DNA of 64,000 nucleotides. Origin: Actinomadura opuntiae (lineage in GTDB: Bacteria > Actinomycetota > Actinomycetes > Streptosporangiales > Streptosporangiaceae). The DNA is taken from positions 1 to 64,000 of the forward strand of contig NZ_JASNWF010000002.1 in the NCBI RefSeq assembly GCF_030283205.1, read 5' to 3'. The translations under genes and the position numbers were made by a program. Under the pieces are notes generated by a model, which was not told where the DNA came from, did no database searches, and saw only the letters and a program-made list of their open reading frames with translations. Numbering within the stretch: the stretch's first letter is position 1; the number at the start of each line of letters is the position of its first letter. Below are positions 1-7,795 of the stretch, piece by piece.

Positions 1-1
1 C

Positions 2-133
2 CCGGCCGCGCCCGCGCCGGCCGCACCCGCGCCGCCCGCGCCCGCGCCCGCGCCGGCCGCGCAGGCGACCCGCGTCGGGCCGCGGTCGCAGGTCTCCGCC
101 CGGTCCCCGTTCTTCGACCGCACCGACGACTGA
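2..133 (+). CDS. C-terminal tail of a Pro/Ala-rich protein (5' truncated)
   Basis: An open frame enters from the left edge and ends at the TGA at 131-133. The visible 43 residues are an almost pure Pro-Ala run followed by a polar tail ending FFDRTDD. The Pro-Ala stretch is a low-complexity linker of the kind that joins domains or spans the cell wall in actinobacterial proteins. The domain that would identify the protein lies outside the window, so no function can be given. No start codon is visible. The frame is supported by strong third-position G/C bias and by ending just before a non-coding gap of about 95 bases. Confidence 0.55.
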   Translation, partial: PAAPAPAAPAPPAPAPAPAAQATRVGPRSQVSARSPFFDRTDD

Positions 134-228
134 TCGCGCCGCCGGTCGTTCCGGATGATGAGCGAGAAGTCCGGCGAATCGCCGCGCAGAGGGATGGTTT
201 TCGCGATCTCTCCCACCATCATCATGGT

Positions 229-612
229 GTGCGCATTCTTCTCAAGGTCGTCATCACCGCGGTCGCCCTCTGGGCCGCCACGCTGCTCGACGGCATCACG
301 CTCACCGGCCGGGACACCGCCCACCGGGCCCTGACGCTGCTCTGCGTCGCGGTCATCTTCGGCCTGGTCAACGCCCTCATCAAGCCGATCGTCAAGACGC
401 TCGGCTGCGCCTTCTACATCCTCACCCTCGGCCTGATCGGGCTGGTGGTGAACGGCCTGCTGCTCTGGCTGACCAGCGCCGTCGCCGACCGCCTCGACCT
501 GCCGTTCCACGTCAGCGGGTTCTGGCCCGCCTTCTGGGGCGCGATCGTCGTCGGCATCGTCGGCTGGCTCCTGCACCTGATCGTCCCCGGCGACGACGAT
601 GACGACGACTGA
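229..612 (+). CDS. Phage-holin-4-like small membrane protein (PF04020 type)
   Basis: A 127-residue integral membrane protein with about four hydrophobic segments (roughly residues 5-25, 33-50, 55-80 and 97-118). The sequence GLVNALIKPIVKTLG followed by a long LTLG...GLVVNGLLLWL helix is the pattern of the Phage_holin_4_2 / YvlD-like family. This family is widespread on bacterial chromosomes and does not imply a prophage. The protein ends in a run of six aspartates, probably cytoplasmic. The GTG at 229 is the only reasonable start; no strong ribosome-binding site is seen. It converges with the coiled-coil gene on the other strand, whose stop lies 2 bases away. Cellular role unknown. Confidence 0.75.
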   Translation: MRILLKVVITAVALWAATLLDGITLTGRDTAHRALTLLCVAVIFGLVNALIKPIVKTLGCAFYILTLGLIGLVVNGLLLWLTSAVADRLDLPFHVSGFWPAFWGAIVVGIVGWLLHLIVPGDDDDDD

Positions 613-613
613 T

Positions 614-3600
614 CTAGGAGCCGTCCACTAGCAGGTGGGGCGCGGCGACGGCGGAACGCTCGAACGTCCCGCGCCCCTCCCCCTCCGGCGCCTCGCCGAC
701 GGGCGGGCCGACGAGGAACCAGCGGCGCGTCCGGACGGCGCCGACGAGGAACTCCGCGTCCGCGAGCCCGCCCACCGCCACCAGGGCGTCGAACCGCTCG
801 TCCGCCAGCGCGGCGCCCACGCCGAGCGGCGTCCCGACCACCACATCGGCTCTGGGCAGCAGTGCCGCGCCGTCGGCCTCGCCGCCCTCCAGCAAGCCGC
901 CCAGTTCCTCGATCCGCGCCATCGCGAGCCGCTGGTGTTGCGCGACGGTCTCCGGGTCCTCGGCCGGGTCCGCGCCGCAGATCTCCCGGACGTTCTCCCG
1001 CGACCGCGCCTCGGCCTCCGCCGCCGACTCCAGCTCCACGGCATGCGCGGCGGTCTCCCGCTCGCCGTCCGCGGCGCGCCGCTCCAGCGCCGCCCGCACC
1101 TCGGCTTCCCGCGCCGTCGCCGCGTCCGCGTCCGACCGCGCCTGCTGCGCCGCCGCCAGCGCCCCTTCCCGGGCCGCCACCGCGGCTTCAACCCGCTCCT
1201 CGATCACCCGCGCGGCCTGGTGCGCCGCGCGCGCCTCCAGCCCCGCCTGCGTGGCCCGGTCCACCGCCTCCGCCGCATGCCTGGCCCGCTCCTGATGCTC
1301 AGCGCCCGCCGTCTCCCGCTCCGTCGCCAGCCACGCCAGCTCCGTCGTCAACCGCTCCTGCGCCTCCCGCGCCGTCGCCAGCCGCGCCCCGCCCTCCGAC
1401 ACGAACCCCGCGAGCCCCTGCCGGTGCGCCTCCGCGCGCTCCGCCGCGTCCTTCGCCTCCTGCGCCCGCTTCGCCGCCTCGTCCGCCTCCCGCGTCCGCG
1501 CCCGCACCTCCGCCCGGACGCTCTTGAAGTCCGACGGCGGCGCCGCCACGTGCAGCCGCTGCGCCACCGACATCTTCCGCCGCACCGCCGCCAGCGCCGA
1601 CTCCGCCGACACCAGCCGGTAGTAGGCCGCATGGCCCTCCGCCGAGGCGTCGGCGTCCACGGCGGCCAGCCTGTCCGCCTCCTCCGCCGCCGCCGGCAGC
1701 GCCTCCTGCGCCCGCGCCAGCTCGTCCTTCAGCGACGCCTCCACCTGCTGCGCGCCCTGCAACTCGTGCTGGGCGTTGCGGGCCCGCTCGTCCAGTTGCG
1801 TGCAGCGCGCGAACGCCTCGTCCGCGACCCGCGTCAGCTCGCCCGCCTCGGCGCCCGCCGCGTCCGCGGCGGCCTGCAGCCGCTCCGCCTCCGCCCGCGG
1901 GCCCGCCAGCTCCGCCTCGGCCTCGCGCTGGACCGCGACGAGCCGCTCCGCCTCGGCCTCCGCCTCGACGGCCCGCTGCTCCGCGGTCTGCGCCGCGCCC
2001 CGCGCCTCCTCGATGGCCTGCGCGAGCCCGGCCAGCTCCGCGTCCAACGCCTCCTTGCGGGCAACCCCCTCCGCCCGGACGGCCGCCAGCGCCTCCGCGT
2101 CCCGCGGCCACTGCTCCAGCCACATCAGCCCCCGCCGCAGCAGCCCGGCCTCCTCCCGCCACGACCGCGTCCACGCCTCACCGACCGGCCGCAGCACCGC
2201 ACCCCGAACCCATGACTCCGGCCCCTGGACGTCCGCCCCCGCACGCCCGCCCGGCAACGTCTCACCCGCCGCGCTTCCTCCGGCCTCGGCCAGCGTGTAG
2301 TCAATCCCCGCTTCACCGCCGGACGCAGCGTCCGCCCAACCCGGCGGCCGCACCGGCGTCACGCCCGCAGGGTCCGCGTAACCCGGCCCACCAGGCTGAT
2401 CCGCCGCACCGGTCGCGCCCACCGGGCCCGCCAACGTGGCGCCCGCACCGCTTTCCCCAAGCGGCGCCACCGGAGGCGCGACACCTTCACCAGCCGGAAC
2501 GTCCTGCGGCATCGCGACGCCTCGTGACGCGCCGGGCTCATTCCCCGCAGGACCGCGCGGCGCCTCGACGCGGCCAGCCCCCGCTACGGATTCCGCACCG
2601 AGCGCGTCGCCCTGCGCACTGCCCGTCTCAGCAGCCAACTGCTCGACCCAGGGCGCGCCCCCTTCCCCGACCGGCACGTCACCCGCACCGGGTATGTCCC
2701 CTGCCGGATCAGGCATCGTCACGTCCGCCGCACTCGCGCTGGCCTGCGTGTTCGTCAGGTCTTGGCCCGCGCCGGGTGCGGGGGCCGCCGGGGCGGGCAG
2801 TGTGGCGTCCGCCGCGGTTTCCAGACGCGGCGCCGCGTATTGCGCGGCGGCCTCAGCGGTTGGCACGTCCTGCGGCGTCTCACCCGTGCCCGCGATTGGC
2901 GGTTCGGCGCGGGTCGGGTCCGCTGCGCTTGCCGCCGGCAGGGGGTCGGCTCGGGTGGCGTCCGGAGGGGGTGTGGGGGCTGCTCCCGGGTCGGGGAGGC
3001 CGGTTACGGGCTTGAACTCGACCGTGCCGTGGGAGCCGAAGTCCTCCCTGAACTGCGTCTGCGGTTCGGGAGGAGCGGTCTCGGCGGCTGCGGGTGGGTC
3101 CTGGACGATCGGCTGCACGGCCGTGGCGTCGTCCGGGATGGTCGGCAGTTTGAGCGTCTCGTCGCCCGGCGGGATCGGGACGGAGGCGGGTGCCTCGTCG
3201 TTCTGGGGCAGGGGCTCGTCCGGGGCGGGCGGCTGGGTTTCGACGAGGAGGGTGAAGAGGTCCTCGGTGGTTTCGAGGAGGGCGGCGGCCTGCTCAGGGG
3301 TGGACGTGAGGAGGAGGGTGCGTTCGCCGGCGGCCTTGAGGTCGTTGACGAGGGCGCGGACGGTCTCCGGCTCGTTCTCCATCCGGACGAGGCGGACGGC
3401 GTCGGTCGCTTCGAGGGAGCCGGGGGCGACGAGGAGGCGGGCGAGGGTCTCCCAGTCGCCCGCGACGTGCCCGGTGCGCAGGGCGCGGAGCGCGGCGATC
3501 TGGGCGGACCAGCCGGGCCCGTCCCCGGCCGACCCGGCCTGGAGGCGCTCGTAGTGGTCGGTCAGCGGTCCGTAGACGCTCTCGACGAGTTCGCGGCCGC

Positions 3601-3751
3601 CCCAGGGGACCTGTTCGGTGCCGAGAGCCGGCGTCTCCACCCCGGACGTCTCGGTCAGCGGCATTGTCTCCAGATCCGGGCGGGCGTCGAGAGCGGGCTC
3701 CGGCACGTCGTCCGGCTCGTTGGGTTCCGTTGTGTTGTTCACCGACGCCAT
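614..3751 (-). CDS. Very large Ala/Glu-rich coiled-coil protein with a P-loop/helicase-like tail
   Basis: A 1045-residue cytosolic protein without signal peptide or membrane segment. Residues 1-170 are a mixed N-terminal region. Residues 170-500 are a Pro/Ala/Gly-rich, probably disordered linker. Residues 510-930 are an almost uninterrupted Ala/Glu/Arg coiled coil. The last 80 residues are globular: a segment reading LLPRADVVVGTPLGVG, then FDALVAVGG, then RTRRWFLVGPP. That order resembles the region around motif II of DNA2/Upf1-type superfamily-1 helicases (usually DVV..T..G, FD.VIVDEA, R..LVGD), but the acidic DE pair is absent, so any ATPase activity there is doubtful. I do not recognise the family. 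Start is the ATG at 3751. The gene stands alone, facing the holin-like gene. Confidence 0.7.
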   Translation of the reverse strand: MASVNNTTEPNEPDDVPEPALDARPDLETMPLTETSGVETPALGTEQVPWGGRELVESVYGPLTDHYERLQAGSAGDGPGWSAQIAALRALRTGHVAGDWETLARLLVAPGSLEATDAVRLVRMENEPETVRALVNDLKAAGERTLLLTSTPEQAAALLETTEDLFTLLVETQPPAPDEPLPQNDEAPASVPIPPGDETLKLPTIPDDATAVQPIVQDPPAAAETAPPEPQTQFREDFGSHGTVEFKPVTGLPDPGAAPTPPPDATRADPLPAASAADPTRAEPPIAGTGETPQDVPTAEAAAQYAAPRLETAADATLPAPAAPAPGAGQDLTNTQASASAADVTMPDPAGDIPGAGDVPVGEGGAPWVEQLAAETGSAQGDALGAESVAGAGRVEAPRGPAGNEPGASRGVAMPQDVPAGEGVAPPVAPLGESGAGATLAGPVGATGAADQPGGPGYADPAGVTPVRPPGWADAASGGEAGIDYTLAEAGGSAAGETLPGGRAGADVQGPESWVRGAVLRPVGEAWTRSWREEAGLLRRGLMWLEQWPRDAEALAAVRAEGVARKEALDAELAGLAQAIEEARGAAQTAEQRAVEAEAEAERLVAVQREAEAELAGPRAEAERLQAAADAAGAEAGELTRVADEAFARCTQLDERARNAQHELQGAQQVEASLKDELARAQEALPAAAEEADRLAAVDADASAEGHAAYYRLVSAESALAAVRRKMSVAQRLHVAAPPSDFKSVRAEVRARTREADEAAKRAQEAKDAAERAEAHRQGLAGFVSEGGARLATAREAQERLTTELAWLATERETAGAEHQERARHAAEAVDRATQAGLEARAAHQAARVIEERVEAAVAAREGALAAAQQARSDADAATAREAEVRAALERRAADGERETAAHAVELESAAEAEARSRENVREICGADPAEDPETVAQHQRLAMARIEELGGLLEGGEADGAALLPRADVVVGTPLGVGAALADERFDALVAVGGLADAEFLVGAVRTRRWFLVGPPVGEAPEGEGRGTFERSAVAAPHLLVDGS

Positions 3752-3859
3752 CCCGTCCCAGTTCGACCCCGGGGCCGTATGTGTCCCCTTCTGCCCGTGT
3801 CTAACGTCTCACATGGAAACGATCATCGGTGATCCTCCGCGGGGCGGCCGGGGGGGGCG

Positions 3860-4876
3860 TCAGTGCGGGTTGGTCGCCAGGAGCTCGGCCAGGAGGTCGT
3901 CGAGGGTGACGATGCCCGCGAACTCGCCGCGGTCGCCGTTGACGACGGCGAGCTGGGCGCGGGCGCGGCGCATCCGGCTGACGGCGTCCAGGACGGTCGT
4001 CCGCGCGGTGAGGGTGGGCGCCGGGTAGGCGAGCTCGCCCGCGGGGCGGTCGCCGTCCGGTTCGGTGATGGCGGCGCGGACGTGGACGATGCCGGTGGCG
4101 GCGCCGTCCGGGCCGCGGACGAGGAGGCGGCTGTGGCCGCTGGCGGTCGCGGTGCGGCGGATGTCGGCGGCGGACGCGCCCGCGTCGATGGTGGTGACCG
4201 AGGACGCGGGGATGACCAGGTGCCGGACGGTCGCCTCCCGCGCGGAGATCGCGCGGCGCAACAGCTCGTGGTCGTGCCGCCCGATGAGGCCGAGGCGCCG
4301 GGACTCGCCGACCAGGTGGCTCAGCCCGGCCGGGTCGGTGTGGTCGTCGAGCTCGTCGCGGGGGGTGACCCGGACGAGCCGCAGCAGCCCGTTGGTGGCG
4401 GCGTTCAGCGCGGCGAGGACGGGCCGGGACACCTTCGCGAACGCGCGGAACGGCAGCGCCAGGAAGATCGCCGACCGTTCCGGGTTACCGATCGCCCAGG
4501 ACTTCGGCGCCATCTCGCCGACGACCATGTGCAGGAACGTGATCACGCCGAGGGCGCAGGCGAGGGCGGCGGCCTTCGCGCCGGCCTCGGGGACGCCGGC
4601 CGCGTGCAGCGGCGGTTCGAGGAGGTGCTCGAACGCGGGCTCGGTGACGATCGCGAGGCCGAGCGAGCACATCGTGATGCCGAACTGCGCGCCGGCGAGC
4701 ATCAGCGACAGCTCGCGGACGCCCGCGACGGCCGCGGCCGCGGGGCGGCTGCCCCGGCCGGCGGCGCGTTCGAGCTGGGACCGGTTGGCGGCGACCAGCG
4801 CGAACTCCGAGGCGACGAAGAAGCCGTTCCCGATCAGCAGCAGGACGGTGATGAGCAGGGAGGTCAGCGGGTCCAC
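3860..4876 (-). CDS. CNNM/hemolysin-C-like membrane protein with CBS pair (second of two)
   Basis: A 338-residue protein of the CNNM/CorB-type family linked to Mg2+/Co2+ homeostasis. Residues 1-190 form a DUF21 transmembrane domain (NGFFVASEFALVAANRSQLE, MLAGAQFGITMCSLGLA, VVGEMAPKSWAI). Residues 200-335 form two CBS motifs ending in the FAGIVTLDDLLAEL signature. Unlike the upstream paralogue it lacks a C-terminal CorC_HlyC domain. The GTG at 4876 was chosen because it follows a strong GAGGAGG ribosome-binding site and places the start 13 bases inside the end of the upstream gene, which is good evidence for translational coupling. The two proteins may work as a heterodimer (inference). Confidence 0.88.
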   Translation of the reverse strand: MDPLTSLLITVLLLIGNGFFVASEFALVAANRSQLERAAGRGSRPAAAAVAGVRELSLMLAGAQFGITMCSLGLAIVTEPAFEHLLEPPLHAAGVPEAGAKAAALACALGVITFLHMVVGEMAPKSWAIGNPERSAIFLALPFRAFAKVSRPVLAALNAATNGLLRLVRVTPRDELDDHTDPAGLSHLVGESRRLGLIGRHDHELLRRAISAREATVRHLVIPASSVTTIDAGASAADIRRTATASGHSRLLVRGPDGAATGIVHVRAAITEPDGDRPAGELAYPAPTLTARTTVLDAVSRMRRARAQLAVVNGDRGEFAGIVTLDDLLAELLATNPH

Positions 4877-6255
4877 GACACCTCCTCGGGGCGCGGGGCG
4901 GCGCAGGGCGGGTCGGAGATCTCCGGGCGGTCCGCGGGCGCCGGCGCGGCGGCCGTGCGGATCCGGATCTTCTCGGCGACGCGGCGGGCGACGCTGACGA
5001 CCTCCAGCTCGGCGTGCCCGGACGAGCCGTCCAGCGCGACGGTGAGGCGGTCGCCGGGGCAGGGCAGCCGGCGCAGCTCGGCCATGACGAGGCCGCCGAG
5101 GGTGTCGTAGGCGTCGCCCTCGGGCAGGTCGAGGCCGGTGAGCCGGCCGACCTCGTCGATCCGCATGCCGGCGTCGACCAGCCAGGACCCGTCGGGGCCG
5201 CTGGTCGGGGCGTCCTCGCGGGCGTCGGTCTCGTCGGTGATCTCGCCGACGAGCTCCTCGGCGACGTCCTCGAAGGTGAGGATGCCGGCCAGGCCGCCGT
5301 ACTCGTCGACCACGCAGGCGAACTCCTCGCCGGACTCGCGCATCCGCTCGATCACCCCGTACAGCGGCTGGCTGCCGGGGACGAGCAGGGCGGGCCGGGC
5401 GATCCGCCCGATCGGCGTGGCGGGGTCGAGGGCGTCGTCGGCGACCTCGCGGACGCCCGCGACGCCGACGACGTCGTCGACCTCGCCGTCGTAGACGGGG
5501 TAGGCGCTGTGCCCGGTCTCGCGGATCAGCGCGACGAGGTCGGCGGCCGGCGCGGTGGCGGGCAGCGTGCTGACCTGCGGGCGCGGCACCATCACCGCGT
5601 CGGCGGTGAGGTCGCCGAACGACAGCGCGCGGTCGAGCAGGCCGGACAGGTCGGCGGGCAGGTGCCCCGAGCTCTGCGACTTGCCGATGATGTCGCCGAG
5701 CTCCTCGAGGGTGGCGCCGCTGTGCAGCTCCTCGACGGGCTCGACGCCGACGGCGCGCAGCAGGCGTTCGGCGGCGCGGTCGAACAGCCGGATCAGCGGG
5801 CCCGCGACCGTCAGGTAGAGCAGCGTGGAGCGGGACAGCGCGCGCGCCAGCGACTCGGCGCGAGCCAGGGCGAGGTTCTTGGGGAACAGCTCGCCCAGCA
5901 GCATCTGGATCAGCGTGGCCAGGACGAACCCGGTGGCCAGCGCGATCGCGCCGGTCGCGCCCGCCGGCACGCCCGCGGCGTCCAGCAGCGGCCGTATCAG
6001 CTCGGCGAGGGCGGGCTTGGCGATGAACCCGACGACCAGCGTGGTCATCGTAATGCCGAGCTGCGCGCCCGACAGCATGAACGACAGCCGGCCGATGACC
6101 CTGACGGCCCGGCGGGCGGACGCGTCGCCGCGCGCGGCGGCCTGCTCGAGGGACGCGCGGTCGGCGGCGACGTAGGCGAATTCCTGGGCGACGAAGTATC
6201 CGGTGGCGGCGGTGAGAACGATCACCGCGAGCACTCCCAGCACCGCCGTCAGCAT
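4864..6255 (-). CDS. CNNM/CorC-type transporter-like protein with CBS and CorC_HlyC domains
   Basis: A 463-residue membrane protein. Residues 1-190 form the DUF21 transmembrane domain (GYFVAQEFAYVAADRASLEQ, MLSGAQLGITMTTLVVGFIA, LLGELFPKNLALARAE). Residues 200-330 carry a CBS pair with ARPxLLVPGSQPL and the family hallmark VVDEYGGLAGILTFEDV. Residues 345-430 match the CorC_HlyC domain (DAGMRIDEVGRLTGLDLPE, DTLGGLV). CNNM/CorB proteins are implicated in Mg2+ export; the older name hemolysin is historical and implies no toxin. It is first in a two-gene unit and overlaps the next gene by 13 bases. Start is the ATG at 6255. Confidence 0.9.
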   Translation of the reverse strand: MLTAVLGVLAVIVLTAATGYFVAQEFAYVAADRASLEQAAARGDASARRAVRVIGRLSFMLSGAQLGITMTTLVVGFIAKPALAELIRPLLDAAGVPAGATGAIALATGFVLATLIQMLLGELFPKNLALARAESLARALSRSTLLYLTVAGPLIRLFDRAAERLLRAVGVEPVEELHSGATLEELGDIIGKSQSSGHLPADLSGLLDRALSFGDLTADAVMVPRPQVSTLPATAPAADLVALIRETGHSAYPVYDGEVDDVVGVAGVREVADDALDPATPIGRIARPALLVPGSQPLYGVIERMRESGEEFACVVDEYGGLAGILTFEDVAEELVGEITDETDAREDAPTSGPDGSWLVDAGMRIDEVGRLTGLDLPEGDAYDTLGGLVMAELRRLPCPGDRLTVALDGSSGHAELEVVSVARRVAEKIRIRTAAAPAPADRPEISDPPCAAPRPEEVSWTR

Positions 6256-6450
6256 GGGGCACCGGGTCTGTGACTGGGGTCCGACACCGCGGACTCACCA
6301 CTCCTCTCATCTGGGCCTACCTGCGTAACGCCGCCTCGGGCGGCGGGGTTCCCGGCGCACCAGGGTACGGGCCCGCGCCGATCGTCCCACGGAGGCGGGG
6401 GCTGTCGCGCGGGTCAGCACCTTGTCCTCCGCCAGTGTCACGGATCACAC

Positions 6451-6478
6451 TTGTCGGAGAGCGCACGCCCGATACTTG
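6451..6478 (+). promoter_or_regulatory. Possible sigma-70-type promoter of the pknG-like operon
   Basis: TTGTCG at 6451-6456 and TACTTG at 6473-6478 are separated by 16 bases and lie about 70 bases before the first gene of the kinase operon. The fit to the consensus is only fair, but this is the sole suitable pair in the 295-base gap between the divergent CNNM and kinase units. The rest of the gap holds a GC-rich hairpin (CGCCGCC-TCG-GGCGGCG near 6330-6350) and no gene that I can support. Confidence 0.35.
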
Positions 6479-6550
6479 AGCGGTCCTTGCTCCCAGACCG
6501 CCGGTACGGGGGCGCGCACGGGGACCGAGAGAACCGAACGCGGGGCTGAG

Positions 6551-7795
6551 GTGGACGAGAGCGGGCCCGGGGCCGCCGCGCCCATGAGCCGGGAGGGGAT
6601 CGACCATGCCCTCAAGTCGCTCCAGGCCGACCGGGAGCGGATCGCGGCGTCGCTGCTGGAGCTCGACGGGCACACCGGCGTCCGGCTGCTGAAGGGCGCC
6701 CGGCTCGCCGGGGAGACGTGGCGGCGCTGGGAGGCGGTGCGGGCCCGGCTGGCCACGCTGTGGCGGGTCTTCGACGCCTACCAGCGGGTGCTGGACGAGG
6801 CGTGCGCGCTGCGCGGCCGGTCGTCGCGGCCGGACGCGGCGGCGCTGGTGGAGCTGACCGGGCTGCTGTCGGGGCGGTCGGTCGAGCTGCCGGACGGCGA
6901 GATCCCGCTGGAGGACCGCACGCTGCTCGGCCCGCAGGACAAGCGCGCCACGCTGGACGAGGCGGTCGGGATGATGTCCGACGCGTACGCGTTCGTGGCG
7001 AAGGAGGTCGCGGCGGCGGACGCGGCGTGGTCGGCGCTGCTGAAGCCGCTGGAGCGGGCGGAGAAGAGCTGGCGGAAGACGGCGCGGCTGGCGCACTCCC
7101 TCGACGGCACCCGCCATCCGGAGCTGGACCGGCTGGGCCGCGAGCTGACGGCGCTCGGGCGGCTCGTCCGCACCGATCCGCTGTCGCTGTGCCCGGGCGG
7201 CAAGCCGGACACCTCGCGGTTGGACCGGGTCCGCGCGTCGCTGACCTCGATCGGCGACGAGCTGGCGGGGGTCGCCCGGCTCCGCGACGAGTACCCCGAG
7301 CTGGTCGCGGGCCTCGCCGAGGCCGTCGAGCGGGTCGAGGCGACCGAGCGGGCGGCCTGCGAGGCGCACGCGGCGGTGCTGCTGAAGATCCACGCGCCGA
7401 ACGTGCCGGAGCCGGCGCGGGGGCGCGGCGGCGCGCTGCGCGATCGGCTCGCGGCGCTGGAGCGGCTGCGCGAGGCGGGCCGCTGGGTGGAGATGGCCGG
7501 CTGCGTCGCCGCGCTGGAGGCCGCCGCCGCGCAGGAGCTGGAACGGGCGCGCGACGACCTGCGTCTCAGCCAGGGACTCCTCGACCGGCGGGGCGAGCTG
7601 CGCGGGCGGCTGGAGGCGTACCGCGCCAAGGCGGCGCGGCTCGGGCTCGCCGAGGACGAGGCGCTCGCCGCGCTGCACGGGCAGGCCCGGGACGTGCTGT
7701 GGACGGCGCCGTGCGACCTGCGCCGGGCGACCACGCTGCTGGCCGAGTACCAACGCGCGATCAGGGCGCGTGAGAACGGGACGGGGACCCCATGA
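6551..7795 (+). CDS. Unrecognised helical protein, first gene of the PknG-like operon
   Basis: A 414-residue soluble, Ala/Leu/Arg/Glu-rich protein predicted to be nearly all helix, with no signal peptide or membrane segment. Heptad-like stretches run through residues 20-110, 170-260 and 300-400. I recognise no catalytic motif or family. Its place at the head of a seven-gene signalling operon, with its stop overlapping the kinase start in an ATGA, suggests it acts with the kinase as scaffold or regulator (inference). Start choice is uncertain: the GTG at 6551 is preferred, the ATG at 6584 is an in-frame alternative, and longer upstream extensions have unlikely composition. Confidence 0.75.
   Translation: MDESGPGAAAPMSREGIDHALKSLQADRERIAASLLELDGHTGVRLLKGARLAGETWRRWEAVRARLATLWRVFDAYQRVLDEACALRGRSSRPDAAALVELTGLLSGRSVELPDGEIPLEDRTLLGPQDKRATLDEAVGMMSDAYAFVAKEVAAADAAWSALLKPLERAEKSWRKTARLAHSLDGTRHPELDRLGRELTALGRLVRTDPLSLCPGGKPDTSRLDRVRASLTSIGDELAGVARLRDEYPELVAGLAEAVERVEATERAACEAHAAVLLKIHAPNVPEPARGRGGALRDRLAALERLREAGRWVEMAGCVAALEAAAAQELERARDDLRLSQGLLDRRGELRGRLEAYRAKAARLGLAEDEALAALHGQARDVLWTAPCDLRRATTLLAEYQRAIRARENGTGTP

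Noticed and set aside
229-612. Possible prophage indicated by a holin-like gene
   Set aside because: The family is common on chromosomes, and no integrase, capsid or lysis gene is nearby.
635-2215. Long open frame opposite the coiled-coil gene
   Set aside because: Arg/Pro/Leu-rich translation typical of a shadow frame in high-GC DNA; the minus-strand coiled-coil protein explains the sequence and codon bias.
4485-6310. Fusion of the two CNNM genes into one long frame (3860-6310)
   Set aside because: The upstream part of that frame is a shadow; two proteins with separate starts and a 13-base overlap fit the family.
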